Part shown: positions 36,512-45,697 of the stretch, in pieces
How positions within the stretch are numbered: position 1 is the stretch's first letter
Layout: every line of letters begins with the position of its first letter
Origin: Pseudomonas vlassakiae
Lineage (GTDB): Bacteria > Pseudomonadota > Gammaproteobacteria > Pseudomonadales > Pseudomonadaceae
Direction: 5' to 3'
DNA: 64,000 nucleotides
Assembly (NCBI RefSeq): GCF_014269035.2
Contig: NZ_JABWRP020000013.1
Coordinates: forward strand, 1 to 64,000
Notes under the pieces: model-generated
What the model was told of the DNA's origin: nothing
The model's database searches: none
Seen by the model: the letters and a program-made list of their open reading frames with translations, nothing else
Position numbers and translations under genes: made by a program

Positions 36512-37483
36512 ATGGTAAAGCATACGGAACCCGATTTGTCTTTGATTCACATGCCTTCACTGCGAGCTGTGAAGGCCTTCGTAGCTGCGGCGAAGTATTT
36601 GAACTTCACCCGAGCTGCAGAATCACTGTGTGTTACCCAGGCCGCTATCAGTCGCCAGATTCGCGAACTTGAGAATTTCTTAAATGCAGAATTGTTTATA
36701 AGGAATGGGCGGGCAGTAGAGCTGACCTCAGCAGGGGCAGCATTTTTTGATGCGGTTCAATTGTCGTTGAGCAATATATCTCAAGCATCAAGCCGTATTC
36801 GCAGGCAGACTAGCGGTAAGCGTGTTGTTACCATCTGTTGTACTCCAGCCTTTTCGGGGTTGTGGCTGACACCTCGTCTTCCAAAATTCCTAGCAGCTAA
36901 CCCAGATATTGACCTCAATACGGTGGTCACGCAAAATTTTCTGACAATGGAGCCGGGCGTCCAGCCAGACATATTTGTTAATAAGCTTTCGAAGATACGA
37001 GAGGGTTATAGTAGCTATCCTCTTGTGTGTGACGTAATTTATCCAATATGCAGCCCTAGGTATCTCGAGCAGAATCCTGATCTCTCAGATTTAGAGAGCA
37101 TGAGTCAGAAGCCATTGCTCAACCTCAGTCCTTTCGGTAGGTCTCAGATTGCAGAGCACGTAGATTGGTATGTTTGGTTTGAGTACCACCATGTCGATCT
37201 GAATTCGCGGGTAGTGAATAGTGCTCAGTTGTATCACTCCAACGACTACAGCTCGCTAGTCCAATTGGCGGTAGCTGGTCAGGGTGTTGCCTTGGGCTGG
37301 CACTATTTAGTAGATCCACTTGTTCAACAGGGCTTGCTCGTCAGGCCCGTTGAGCAGGAGTTGACTCACAAGGATAGTCAGCATTTCCTGACTTTCAGGG
37401 AGGAGAAGAAAGGGGATGATGCTTGTACTCGAGTCCGCGATTGGATATTAGAAGAGTTTGGAATCGTTCCAACAGTAATGTAG
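36512..37483 (+). CDS. LysR-family regulator, GcvA-like
   Basis: 323 residues. The N-terminus MPSLRAVKAFVAAAKYLNFTRAAESLCVTQAAISRQIRELE is the GcvA-type LysR HTH. The effector domain contains GQGVALGWHYLVDPLVQQG. A paralogue with nearly the same HTH is at 45996-46979. It follows the DapA-like/oxidase operon on the + strand, after its terminator. Its low-GC codon use differs from the next gene to the right. Confidence 0.92.
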   Translation: MVKHTEPDLSLIHMPSLRAVKAFVAAAKYLNFTRAAESLCVTQAAISRQIRELENFLNAELFIRNGRAVELTSAGAAFFDAVQLSLSNISQASSRIRRQTSGKRVVTICCTPAFSGLWLTPRLPKFLAANPDIDLNTVVTQNFLTMEPGVQPDIFVNKLSKIREGYSSYPLVCDVIYPICSPRYLEQNPDLSDLESMSQKPLLNLSPFGRSQIAEHVDWYVWFEYHHVDLNSRVVNSAQLYHSNDYSSLVQLAVAGQGVALGWHYLVDPLVQQGLLVRPVEQELTHKDSQHFLTFREEKKGDDACTRVRDWILEEFGIVPTVM

Positions 37484-37522
37484 TACCAGGCTTAAGCCTT
37501 CTGATTTGAGACCATCTAGGGT

Positions 37523-37550
37523 AGCCACCGCCTGCGTTCAGGCGGTGGCT
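37523..37550. terminator. strong hairpin between convergent genes
   Basis: Perfect 12-bp stem AGCCACCGCCTG / CAGGCGGTGGCT with a 4-base loop, between the LysR gene (+) and the aldehyde dehydrogenase gene (-). No T tract on either side, but the position suggests it ends transcripts from both directions. Confidence 0.6.
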
Positions 37551-37595
37551 GGTGTGGTGCTGAGCTCCGTCAGAACAGCACCGGTCTTGCTCTGA

Positions 37596-39086
37596 TTACG
37601 ATGCGTTGATCCAGATGGTCTTCAGCTCCGTGTATTGGTCATGGGCCCAGACGGACTTGTCGCGCCCACCAAAGCCAGACTCCTTGTAGCCACCGAACGG
37701 CGTGGTTACATCACCTTCGCCGAAGCAGTTGACCGTGACCACACCGGCGCGGATTTCACGCGACAGGCGCAGCGCATTGCGCAGGCTGCCGGTGTAGGCC
37801 GAGGCGGCCAGGCCGTAAACGGTGTCGTTGGCCAGGTCGATCGCCTCATCGATGGTCTCGAAGCTGGTCACGCTCAGCACCGGGCCAAAGATTTCCTCGA
37901 CGAACAGCTTGTTGTCGCGGCCAACGTTGTCGACGATTGTCGGCTGCACGAACACGCCATCCTCGGTCTCGCCACCCTGAACGATGCTGAGTTTCTGCTC
38001 GGCCGCATATTCAAGGTACGACTTCACCTTTTCGAAGTGCGACTTGCTGACCATCGCGCCCAGGCGGTTGTCCGGGTCGAGCGGGTCGCCCAGCTTCCAG
38101 TCCTTCAGGTGCTTGGCGATCAGGCTCAGCAGCTCGTCCTTGACGTCCTTGTGGACGATCAGGCGCGAGGACGCCGAGCAGTTCTCACCCATGTTCCAGA
38201 ACGCACCGGCGGTGACGAACTGGGCCACCTCGTCGAGGTCTTCGCAGTCGTTCATGACCACGGCCGGGTTCTTGCCACCCAGCTCCAGGACGATGCGCTT
38301 GAGGTTAGACTCGGCCGCGTATTTCAGGAACAGGCGACCGGTGTCGGTGGAGCCGGTGAAGCTGACCATCGGGATGTCCATGTGGCGGCCGATGGCTTCG
38401 CCCACTTCACGGCCACCGCCAGGCACAAGGTTGAACACACCGGCAGGAATACCCGCCTCATGGGCCAGTTCCGCCACGCGCAGGGCGCTGAGGGTGGTTT
38501 CCTTGGCCGGCTTGACCACGATCGAGCAACCGGCGGCCAGCGACGGGGCGATCTTCCAGGCCAGCATCAGCAGCGGGAAGTTCCACGGCAGCACCAGGCC
38601 GACCACGCCAATGGCTTCACGTACCACCATGGTCACGGCGGCGTTGCCGGTCGGGGCGGTGGCGTCGTAGATCTTGTCGATCAGCTCGGCGTGCCAGCGG
38701 ATGGTGTGGATGGTCTCCGGTACGTCGACGGTCTGGCACTCGCTGACCGGCTTGCCGCTGTCGAGCGCTTCCAGCACCGCCAGCTCATGGGCGTTGTCTT
38801 CCAGTAGCTGAGCGAACTTCTGAAGCACGTGCTTGCGGTCGTTCGGCTGCATCTTCGACCAGGTGCCTTCCTCGAACACACGCTTGGCCGCGGCCACGGC
38901 GACGTTGACGTCGTTGACGTCGCAGGCGGCAACTTCAGCCAACTGCTTGCCGGTGGCCGGATTGGTGGTGACGAAGGTGCGGCCGGAGATGGCATCGCGG
39001 AACTCACCGTCGATGAACGCCTGGGTGCGCAGTTGCAACTCGGCGGCGATGGCCGCGTATTGTTCCTTGTTCAGCAGCGTGGACAT
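37596..39086 (-). CDS. aldehyde dehydrogenase, KauB/PuuC type (4-guanidinobutyraldehyde / gamma-glutamyl-gamma-aminobutyraldehyde dehydrogenase)
   Basis: 496 residues, full length. LPWNFPLLM, KPAKETTLSA, FTGSTDTGR, LELGGKNPAV with the general-base Glu, and MGENCSASSRL with the catalytic Cys. The ENCSASS form is typical of PuuC/KauB enzymes that take omega-aminoaldehydes. The coding strand is markedly richer in G/C at third positions than its neighbours (long runs of CTG, GCC, GTC), like a core Pseudomonas gene. It is downstream of the MFS and GntR genes by 32 and about 1450 bases and may close the pathway by oxidising a semialdehyde. Confidence 0.93.
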   Translation of the reverse strand: MSTLLNKEQYAAIAAELQLRTQAFIDGEFRDAISGRTFVTTNPATGKQLAEVAACDVNDVNVAVAAAKRVFEEGTWSKMQPNDRKHVLQKFAQLLEDNAHELAVLEALDSGKPVSECQTVDVPETIHTIRWHAELIDKIYDATAPTGNAAVTMVVREAIGVVGLVLPWNFPLLMLAWKIAPSLAAGCSIVVKPAKETTLSALRVAELAHEAGIPAGVFNLVPGGGREVGEAIGRHMDIPMVSFTGSTDTGRLFLKYAAESNLKRIVLELGGKNPAVVMNDCEDLDEVAQFVTAGAFWNMGENCSASSRLIVHKDVKDELLSLIAKHLKDWKLGDPLDPDNRLGAMVSKSHFEKVKSYLEYAAEQKLSIVQGGETEDGVFVQPTIVDNVGRDNKLFVEEIFGPVLSVTSFETIDEAIDLANDTVYGLAASAYTGSLRNALRLSREIRAGVVTVNCFGEGDVTTPFGGYKESGFGGRDKSVWAHDQYTELKTIWINAS

Positions 39087-39117
39087 GTTCTACTCCATTG
39101 TCAGTGTTGAGGTTTAA

Positions 39118-40446
39118 TCAGCCCAGCGAGGCGGCTTGTTGCAGGTTCAACGAGCGAGTTTCCGGAGCGAGAGCCCAGGACATGAACAGGCCTACGAAAG
39201 ACACCAGCGCGGCGATGTACATGGTTTGTGCGATACCCAGAGAATCCAGCGAAAGGGGAACCAGGTAGGTACCTACTGCAGCGCCGATTCGGGATACAGA
39301 GGTACCGATTCCCACCGCGAAGGTACGAATCTCTGTTGGGAAGATTTCATTCGGATAGACCAGTACCAATACCTGGGCTCCACCTATGAACAAGGCGTAG
39401 GCAGCAAATAGCAACAGGATGATCATGCCGGGACTGGAATGGAAAATGCCCAGACAGAGCAAAGCGAGGCCCGACAGGAGGAAGCTGTAGATCAGCATGG
39501 TGCGTCGGTCGATCACATTGATGATGCGGGTAGCAATCATGCAGCCAAACACGAAGAACAGGGTGATCAGAGCGGAGCCTAGCGAGGCGATGTCCCCTTT
39601 GATGTTCAGTGCGCCCAGAACTTTGGGTGCGAACGAATACACGGCGAAAACCGGAATGATGGAGCACGTCCAGAAGCTGACGATGAACAGCATCCTTTTG
39701 CCGTAGCCCGAGTGCAGTAGATTGGAAAAACTTAGAGCGTTTCCGCTCTGCTCTTCTGGCAAATGACGGAGGTCAAACGCGTTGCCATATACAGCTTTGA
39801 TCACAGCCTCGGCCTCGGCATTCCGCCCTTTACTCAGCAGCCAGCGTGCGGATTCTGGAGTGCCCAGCCGAACAACGAACAGGAACAGGCCGACTACAGC
39901 GGAGCTCGCCAGCACAAGAGGCCAAGCTTCCGCGCCCAGCGTACGCAGGATCACTTCACCCACCAGGTAGGCCGACGCTGCGCCGGCAAACCACAGAAGG
40001 GTAAGCAGTGCTAAGCGTGAGCCACGATATTTACGCGGCATGAACTCGACCAGCATGGACGTTGCGACGGGGTATTCAATGCCTACACCTATGCCGATCA
40101 GAAGGCGTAGAAAAAAAATGGCCAGAGCTGAATCCGCCCAGAGATGAGCCAGAGAGGCTCCGATAAACAGCAAGGGGCCTAGAAAATAGACCTTGCGTCG
40201 ACCCAGACGGTTGGTAAGCCACCCTCCAAAGAAACCACCAAAAAATACGCCGATGAGCGAGGAAGCGGCGATCAAACCCTCCCAGAAGGTACTCAACTGC
40301 AAGGCTGCCGAAATGTGTGCCAACGCGACACCAATTACGCAAAGGACGTAGCCGTCAGCGAAACCACCACCACCTGATCGGACGGTCAGAGATCTATGGA
40401 ACTTATTGAGTGGAACATCTTCGACCGTGATTACAGGACTTATCAT
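39118..40446 (-). CDS. MFS transporter, metabolite:H+ symporter type
   Basis: 442 residues with 12 predicted membrane segments. MFS motifs: GGWLTNRLGRRKVYF after TM2 and EFMPRKYRGSRLAL after TM4; TPESARWLLSKGR and YPNEIFPTEIRTFAVGIG are of the sugar porter/SV2-like branch. It imports an organic solute with protons. It shares an operon with the KauB-like gene (32-base gap). Its substrate is unknown; the betaine context suggests a zwitterion or organic acid. Confidence 0.9.
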   Translation of the reverse strand: MISPVITVEDVPLNKFHRSLTVRSGGGGFADGYVLCVIGVALAHISAALQLSTFWEGLIAASSLIGVFFGGFFGGWLTNRLGRRKVYFLGPLLFIGASLAHLWADSALAIFFLRLLIGIGVGIEYPVATSMLVEFMPRKYRGSRLALLTLLWFAGAASAYLVGEVILRTLGAEAWPLVLASSAVVGLFLFVVRLGTPESARWLLSKGRNAEAEAVIKAVYGNAFDLRHLPEEQSGNALSFSNLLHSGYGKRMLFIVSFWTCSIIPVFAVYSFAPKVLGALNIKGDIASLGSALITLFFVFGCMIATRIINVIDRRTMLIYSFLLSGLALLCLGIFHSSPGMIILLLFAAYALFIGGAQVLVLVYPNEIFPTEIRTFAVGIGTSVSRIGAAVGTYLVPLSLDSLGIAQTMYIAALVSFVGLFMSWALAPETRSLNLQQAASLG

Positions 40447-40540
40447 TCTTGTCTCCTTTGTTAATTCAGGGCAGCTCTAATGTATGGTTTGTTTGGGTGC
40501 ACGCCGCAGGTGTTTTGTAGTTTTCCTGCATTACCCAGGA

Positions 40541-41254
40541 TTAATTTGCGTCCTCCCTGACAATGTGATTAGAAGTGGAATAGGCCTCGACACGTTCTGA
40601 TATGCGTTGAGCTATCTCATCGCTTGTGCTTTTAGCGTCATCTGTGTCGTGGTGCTCAACTGCGGAGACCAGCTGCGCGTAGCGCGAAACGAACCACAGT
40701 GCATCGCAATTGGCATCGCTGACGCTCTGCCAGCGATAAATGATGCCTTGGATCCGGGCGTGGTCGATTAGCAGGCGTTTCAAGGATGGCGTTAGGTAGT
40801 GGTTGCCTGCTATTTGACCGACCTCGAAGAGGAGGGCGCATTCCAGTAAAACCCCCGCCTGATGGTTGGCTGCATAGCCGGCAATTGCGATGTGTCTGTG
40901 GAGTGAGTGCAAGTTTGTGATGTTTTTTTCGGTCGCTGTCGTCGCGGCCAGATGCGCTGTTGCCACATAAATCATGCGGGCCGCTTGTGCGAAACGCTTG
41001 AAGGAATCTGCTGTGATCGGAGAAACCCTCGGTGCACGGTTGGCTGCCATTTCGATATAGCCCTCTCCCGCTGCTTGGCGCAGGACTTCCCGCACGGGGG
41101 AGCGCGATATACCGAACTCTTTGCACAAGGCAATTTCATCGATGGCACTACCTGGCGCCATGCTCATGTCTAGGATCCGCCGATTCAGTGCGTTCTCGAA
41201 TATCTTTTTTTTGTCGATGCTCGAGATATTGGCAATGCCATCTACATATTGCAT
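40541..41254 (-). CDS. GntR-family regulator (FCD domain)
   Basis: 237 residues. N-terminal winged HTH (ALCKEFGISRSPVREVLRQAAGEGYIEM, about 42-69) followed by an all-helical FCD-type effector domain. It lies 95 bases upstream of the MFS gene on the same strand and probably responds to a pathway intermediate to control MFS and KauB-like genes. Confidence 0.9.
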   Translation of the reverse strand: MQYVDGIANISSIDKKKIFENALNRRILDMSMAPGSAIDEIALCKEFGISRSPVREVLRQAAGEGYIEMAANRAPRVSPITADSFKRFAQAARMIYVATAHLAATTATEKNITNLHSLHRHIAIAGYAANHQAGVLLECALLFEVGQIAGNHYLTPSLKRLLIDHARIQGIIYRWQSVSDANCDALWFVSRYAQLVSAVEHHDTDDAKSTSDEIAQRISERVEAYSTSNHIVREDAN

Positions 41255-41343
41255 GGAGGTCTTCTGTGCAGCCGGATCTATGCGTCAGCGATCAAGGTTC
41301 ACTAGCGCGAGTAACAACGACGGACGATGCCGCTGGTGGTCAT

Positions 41344-42408
41344 TCAGATTTCATAACGCATTTCTTTCGATGGAGGTCTTCCGAAAAATCTACTATAGGT
41401 TCGACTGAAGTGCGTCGCGGCAACAAAACCACAGGCTAACGCTACATCCATTACTGAAAGGGCGGTATTTTGTAATAATCGCCTTGCTTCAGTGATACGT
41501 AACTGCAGATAGTATTGCTGAGGAGTGTTTCCAGTCTGGTCGCGGAATAAGCGTTGGATTTGCCTTGGAGACAGTTTCACGCACTCGGAAATTTGGTGGA
41601 TGTCTAGAGGCTCTTCCAGGTTTGCTTCCATCAAACGGATAATTTCCCGAAGCGGTTGAGTCATGTTCGGCTGCTGTGTGCGGATAGCACTCTGGAACCG
41701 CGTCTGGTCGTAATCCAGCAGCGCAGTGACTGCATTAGCCAGTTTGGGGTCGCAACGCTCCCGGAGCCATTGAACCATCACTTGAAACGCGCCTAGAGGA
41801 GTGGCTGCACTCAACCGATTACGGTCAAAAACCACGCTGTCTTGGCTCACAAGAGCTTGTGGTACGTTCTCCGCGAGAGCCAGGCGTTGTTCAGGGTGAA
41901 TAGCGCATTTGTAGCCGTCGAGGAGGCCTGCATGGCCGATGTACCATGCGCCGTTCCACAATCCTCCGAGCGCCATGGAACAGCCAGCAAGTTTACGAAG
42001 AAGATTGCTTAGCCATCCAGGAACCGCGCGGGGGCTTCGCAGGCCTCCACATACAATCATCAGGTCAATCTGTGCGACTCGGACATCTGTCAGGGGGGTG
42101 TCGGGTCGAATAGGAATGCCAAGGTCGCTTATCACTTCACCACCGGTGTGGCTGAAGGTGTGAGTTCGCACTGAGCCAGGGCGGATAAGGTTGGCTGTGG
42201 CTAAAGCATCAAGTGCCTGAGTGAAGCACGGTAACGAGAAGTTGTCCAAAAGCAAGAAGCCAATTTTCGAGGTTTTGCGTGGTACCCGTTGTTCTAGGAA
42301 CTTCAGGTTTCGCCCTTCGAATGCAGCGTTGAAGTGTCTGTTCACGGTTTGCATAGGTATTCCGTGTAGCGCTTCGCTCGACAGCTGGAGACGGTTCGGC
42401 GAAGGCAT
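41344..42408 (-). CDS. AraC-family regulator with DJ-1/PfpI domain (GbdR/CdhR-like)
   Basis: 354 residues; an ATG 18 codons in (MQTVNRH) is the more likely start. N-terminal glutamine-amidotransferase-like domain (KIGFLLLDNFSLPCFTQALDALATANL, then LMIVCGG) and C-terminal double HTH of AraC (IHQISECVKLSPRQIQRLFRDQTG and VMDVALACGFVAATHFSRTYSRFFG). This is the layout of GbdR and CdhR, which sense glycine betaine, dimethylglycine or carnitine in Pseudomonas. It lies 21 bases after the second Rieske gene in the same direction, so it likely activates that gene. Confidence 0.93.
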   Translation of the reverse strand: MPSPNRLQLSSEALHGIPMQTVNRHFNAAFEGRNLKFLEQRVPRKTSKIGFLLLDNFSLPCFTQALDALATANLIRPGSVRTHTFSHTGGEVISDLGIPIRPDTPLTDVRVAQIDLMIVCGGLRSPRAVPGWLSNLLRKLAGCSMALGGLWNGAWYIGHAGLLDGYKCAIHPEQRLALAENVPQALVSQDSVVFDRNRLSAATPLGAFQVMVQWLRERCDPKLANAVTALLDYDQTRFQSAIRTQQPNMTQPLREIIRLMEANLEEPLDIHQISECVKLSPRQIQRLFRDQTGNTPQQYYLQLRITEARRLLQNTALSVMDVALACGFVAATHFSRTYSRFFGRPPSKEMRYEI

Positions 42409-42429
42409 GGCGCCTTCGCCGAGGATGGG

Positions 42430-43662
42430 TCAGATGATCCGATTCGAAGTAGCTTCGGTCAGACGCTTGGTCATCAAATCGCAGTACCAGTCGATGAACT
42501 GGCAGACACCATTCTCGATGGTGCTCGAGTAAGGCCCAGGAACGTAGGCCGGGGAGGTGACACCAATCTGGGTACCTTCTACCAATCGCCGATCCTGGTC
42601 ATTGGTAGCAATCCAGACCTTGGTCAGTCGATCAATGTCGTAATCCACACCCTCTTGAGCATCTTTGGGCACGAGCCACTTTGTCGTGACTACTGTTTCG
42701 CCTGGGCCTGCTGGAAGCACGCGGAAGCTCAGAGCGTGATCGCCCAAGAAATGGTTCCAAGTGGATGGGTAGTTGAAGTACAGCAGCGCACCGATGTTTT
42801 CGACGCCGCTACGATCCAGACGGCGGGCTACTGCAGGCTTGCCGTCCATGGTATAGCTGCTCGCTCCCGGATTCAGCGGAATACGGGTCATACGGAACTG
42901 GCCGTTCGGATCCATGACCATCCGGCTTGCCAACCCAGCTGCTTCACACGTGTCACAGTGTTCTGCAAATACTGGATCTTCAGCGCCGCCCAGCCCTTGT
43001 ACCGAAAGCAATTCGGTATAGCTGCACAGCAGCTCCGGGTGAGTACCATCGCAATGGTAGCACTCGCGGTTGTTTTCAAATACCAATTTCCAGTTGCCCT
43101 TTTCTACAAGGTTTGATTCGAAGGCAACTTTACAGTCCTCAAGGTAATGAGGGCCGATGAAGGGCGATACCGCGCTTTTGAATTTTTCAAAGTCCGGTGC
43201 AGTCTGAGCAACGCAGACATAAATGTAGCTGTGAACAATTTCACAGTGAACTGGCATCAGGTTGTGATCAGCTGGATTGAACTCTGAACCCATATTGCCG
43301 GCGTACAAGAGTTTTCCGTCTAGTTCGAAAGTCCACTTGTGGTAAGGGCAAACTAATTTTGCAACCTTGCCTTTCGCTTCAGTGCATACTTTGGAGCCGC
43401 GGTGGCGGCAGGCGTTATGGAATGCGCGAACATTTCCATCCTTGCCGCGCACTACGACAACAGGGTACTCCCCGATCTGGAGGGTCAGATACTCACCGGG
43501 TTTTTCCAGCTCGAAAGTGTGGCCGGCAAAGATCCACTCTTTATACCAAATGTGCTCGAGATCTTGCTGGTAGAGAACCGGGTCGTTGTAGGCGGTGCCA
43601 GGTAGGCCATGTTGAGGCTTACGTTGTTTAATCAGGTCTAATGCTTCGGTGTAGTTCTTCAT
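42430..43662 (-). CDS. second Rieske oxygenase alpha subunit, quaternary amine type
   Basis: 410 residues. The iron sites fall at the same positions as in the 31.1 kb protein: Cys85, His87, Cys105, His108 for the Rieske cluster; His203 and His208 with bridging Glu200 in the ENNRECYHC segment. It aligns along its whole length with the other copy but differs enough to suggest another substrate. In hydroxyproline-betaine clusters a Rieske enzyme removes the first N-methyl group. No reductase gene adjoins; the one at 30.1 kb may serve both. Confidence 0.92.
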   Translation of the reverse strand: MKNYTEALDLIKQRKPQHGLPGTAYNDPVLYQQDLEHIWYKEWIFAGHTFELEKPGEYLTLQIGEYPVVVVRGKDGNVRAFHNACRHRGSKVCTEAKGKVAKLVCPYHKWTFELDGKLLYAGNMGSEFNPADHNLMPVHCEIVHSYIYVCVAQTAPDFEKFKSAVSPFIGPHYLEDCKVAFESNLVEKGNWKLVFENNRECYHCDGTHPELLCSYTELLSVQGLGGAEDPVFAEHCDTCEAAGLASRMVMDPNGQFRMTRIPLNPGASSYTMDGKPAVARRLDRSGVENIGALLYFNYPSTWNHFLGDHALSFRVLPAGPGETVVTTKWLVPKDAQEGVDYDIDRLTKVWIATNDQDRRLVEGTQIGVTSPAYVPGPYSSTIENGVCQFIDWYCDLMTKRLTEATSNRII

Positions 43663-43919
43663 TTTTTATTTGCACTCCTCAAACACAGCTCTCTACCGCA
43701 AACCATTCTCCAAGTGCTTTGCACAGCATACGGCTTACCCGCGTATCTCCACGATACGAGGTAGTCATATGCAGTGCTCTGCGACTGAAACGCTTTACAG
43801 AAGTCTATGTGGTAACGGCTTGAGCCGGAATCAATTTTTTGGGGGACAGCTTGATAACAAAATGTAATCGCTGGTGCGGCTCAGGGGTTATGAGGCGCAG
43901 CGGCGTGGAGCGGCAGTGC

Positions 43920-45023
43920 CTAGTAGCTGGCCACCGGATTTCCGAATTGCTCTTTGTCTGGTATGACGCCTAGCCCTGGGCCCTTGGGGAGTGGGATGTG
44001 GCCATTCTGAATCTTCAGCCCGGCAGCCTCATCGTAATGCCCTTCAATGTAAGGTGAGGCAATCCAAGCCCCCTCGTTAAGATCAGGCCTAACGGTGGAA
44101 CCCAAGTGGACACATGCCGCTGCTATGATGTCGCCTCCCCAAGCGTCATCGCTTGTGTGGGGAAGGTTACGGGCCGAACAGATATCGCGGAAAGTCCGCA
44201 TCTGGTGCAGGCCGCCAATTCGGGTTACTTTCATCCCGAAACCATCAACGAGCCCTGTGCCGGCTGCAGTGATCACGGTACTCAAGTTGATCCCGTTTTC
44301 ATCCATGTAGATGGGATGATTCACTACCTGGCGCAGGACTGAAAGCTCTTCAATCGTGTTGCAAGGTTGCTCAAGGATGAATGGGATGGCAGAGCATTCG
44401 CGGCTGAGTCGGATCACATCTCGTGTGTTCCATCCGCGATTACCATCTGCAGCCAGGCGAACACCGGAACCTCGGACTACCTCCCAGACCTTGTGAAGCG
44501 TTTCGATGTCGGCTTCGACTGATCGTCCGCCCAACTTGATCTGTATTCGAGGGTATCCTTCTTTCACACGCTCTTTGGCAATCTTCGCAATTTCGTCGGG
44601 GTCACCTACCCCTGTGGAGTAGTAGGTAGGGACATTCTCGGTCAGGGCCCCGCCCAGAAGCTCAGACACGCGTACACCGAGCTTTTTGCCAATCAAGTCA
44701 TGTGCAGCGATATCAATCGCGGCTTTTGCGTAGTGATGGCCATTGAGCAGCGAATCCATTTTTCGATGCAACGACACTGGCCAGAGTTCGGTGCCGATCA
44801 ACCCAGGGGCCATTTCGATCAAAGCTGCGCGAGCCCCTCCTGCAAAAGACTCCGCGTAAGTGGAGCCCACTGGGCACGTCTCCCCCCAACCCTCAAGACC
44901 GTCATCTGAGACTATGCGTACGAGGGTTGTGTCCAGTGACCAAACCGTACCGCTCGACATTACGCGTGGTGGGTTCTTAACTGGTAGGTCGTGCGCGTAG
45001 ATATGAATTTCGCGAATCTTCAT
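43920..45023 (-). CDS. hpbD: 4-hydroxyproline-betaine 2-epimerase (HpbD-like, enolase superfamily)
   Basis: 367 residues, muconate-lactonising/mandelate-racemase subgroup. Acid/base lysines Lys163 (RIQIKLG) and Lys265 (GFGMKVTRIG); Mg2+ ligands Asp193, Glu218 and Asp241. From memory the N-terminal blocks (VWSL, GWGETCPVG, HHYAKAAIDIA, AADGNRGW, LEQPCN, DDAWGGDI) match the characterised HpbD of Pelagibaca bermudensis closely, and the two lysines carry the same numbers. HpbD inverts C2 of trans-4-hydroxy-L-proline betaine and of proline betaine before demethylation. It follows the TetR gene by 26 bases, so both share the tandem operators at 45.65 kb. Confidence 0.9.
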   Translation of the reverse strand: MKIREIHIYAHDLPVKNPPRVMSSGTVWSLDTTLVRIVSDDGLEGWGETCPVGSTYAESFAGGARAALIEMAPGLIGTELWPVSLHRKMDSLLNGHHYAKAAIDIAAHDLIGKKLGVRVSELLGGALTENVPTYYSTGVGDPDEIAKIAKERVKEGYPRIQIKLGGRSVEADIETLHKVWEVVRGSGVRLAADGNRGWNTRDVIRLSRECSAIPFILEQPCNTIEELSVLRQVVNHPIYMDENGINLSTVITAAGTGLVDGFGMKVTRIGGLHQMRTFRDICSARNLPHTSDDAWGGDIIAAACVHLGSTVRPDLNEGAWIASPYIEGHYDEAAGLKIQNGHIPLPKGPGLGVIPDKEQFGNPVASY

Positions 45024-45049
45024 TTGCTTTTATCTCCGGGCGCTTTAGA

Positions 45050-45601
45050 TCAGTGGATGTTCTCGGCAAACAACGCGGCTCGAGCGGCGCTCATTGCTGC
45101 AGTTATCGCTTTCTCACGTCCCTGCAGGCGAGCGGCTTGAGTCATCCCCTCGTGCAAGAGAAAAAGGGTGTCAGCCACCTGCTGGGTATCTTGTTCAGGG
45201 GCTACGTGCTGCAATCGCTTTCGGAACTCATCGGCCAATTCGGCTTTGTGGGAAAGGACAATCCGAGTAATTGCTTCGTTTTCTGGATACTCAGCAAGAG
45301 CATTCAAGAAGAGGCATCCGGTGTTAGCGACTTCGGAAAGCCAGTCGCCTAGGCGCTTGAGTGGGTACAGCACATGCTCGATACCCTCCGCTGGCCCACC
45401 TGCTAACCACTCAAAGTAAGTGGTGTGGCGATGCTCTAGCGCACCAACAATCATCGCTTCGCGGCTGGGGAAATATTTGTACAGCGTCCTGAGAGATACG
45501 TCAGCCTCAGCGCGAAGTGCTTCAACGCCCTGCTCGGCAAAGCCCTGAGCAGAGAAGCTACGTTCTAGATCACTAGCTATTTGTTGCTTCAAATCCTGCA
45601 T
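45050..45601 (-). CDS. TetR-family repressor
   Basis: 183 residues. HTH at about 20-45 (EALRAEADVSLRTLYKYFPSREAMIVGALEHR). The C-terminal helical domain resembles TetR proteins with LFLNALAEYPENEAI. Two palindromic sites lie 44-96 bases upstream of its start, so it probably represses itself and the downstream epimerase gene. Confidence 0.92.
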   Translation of the reverse strand: MQDLKQQIASDLERSFSAQGFAEQGVEALRAEADVSLRTLYKYFPSREAMIVGALEHRHTTYFEWLAGGPAEGIEHVLYPLKRLGDWLSEVANTGCLFLNALAEYPENEAITRIVLSHKAELADEFRKRLQHVAPEQDTQQVADTLFLLHEGMTQAARLQGREKAITAAMSAARAALFAENIH

Positions 45602-45644
45602 TGGAAGGCTCCGTCGTCAGGCCGGGGTGCGTAGGTGTGATGAT

Positions 45645-45664
45645 GGTAGAGCGATCATTCTACC
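45645..45664. promoter_or_regulatory. TetR operator, proximal copy
   Basis: GGTAGAGCGATCATTCTACC, a 20-bp palindrome (GGTAGA-N8-TCTACC with GATC in the centre), about 44 bases upstream of the TetR start codon. Confidence 0.75.
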
Positions 45665-45677
45665 CTGTAAATATCTG

Positions 45678-45697
45678 GGTAGAACGATTGCTCTACC
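45678..45697. promoter_or_regulatory. TetR operator, distal copy
   Basis: GGTAGAACGATTGCTCTACC, a second 20-bp palindrome of the same design. The two start exactly 33 bases apart, about three helical turns, so two dimers could bind on nearly the same face. The remaining 300 bases to the LysR gene hold no recognisable gene. Confidence 0.75.

Noticed and set aside
37635..38807. 390-codon frame on the + strand opposite the KauB-like gene
   Set aside because: It is the antisense of a G/C-rich gene, full of Gly/Val/Asp/His/Gln runs, and matches no family.
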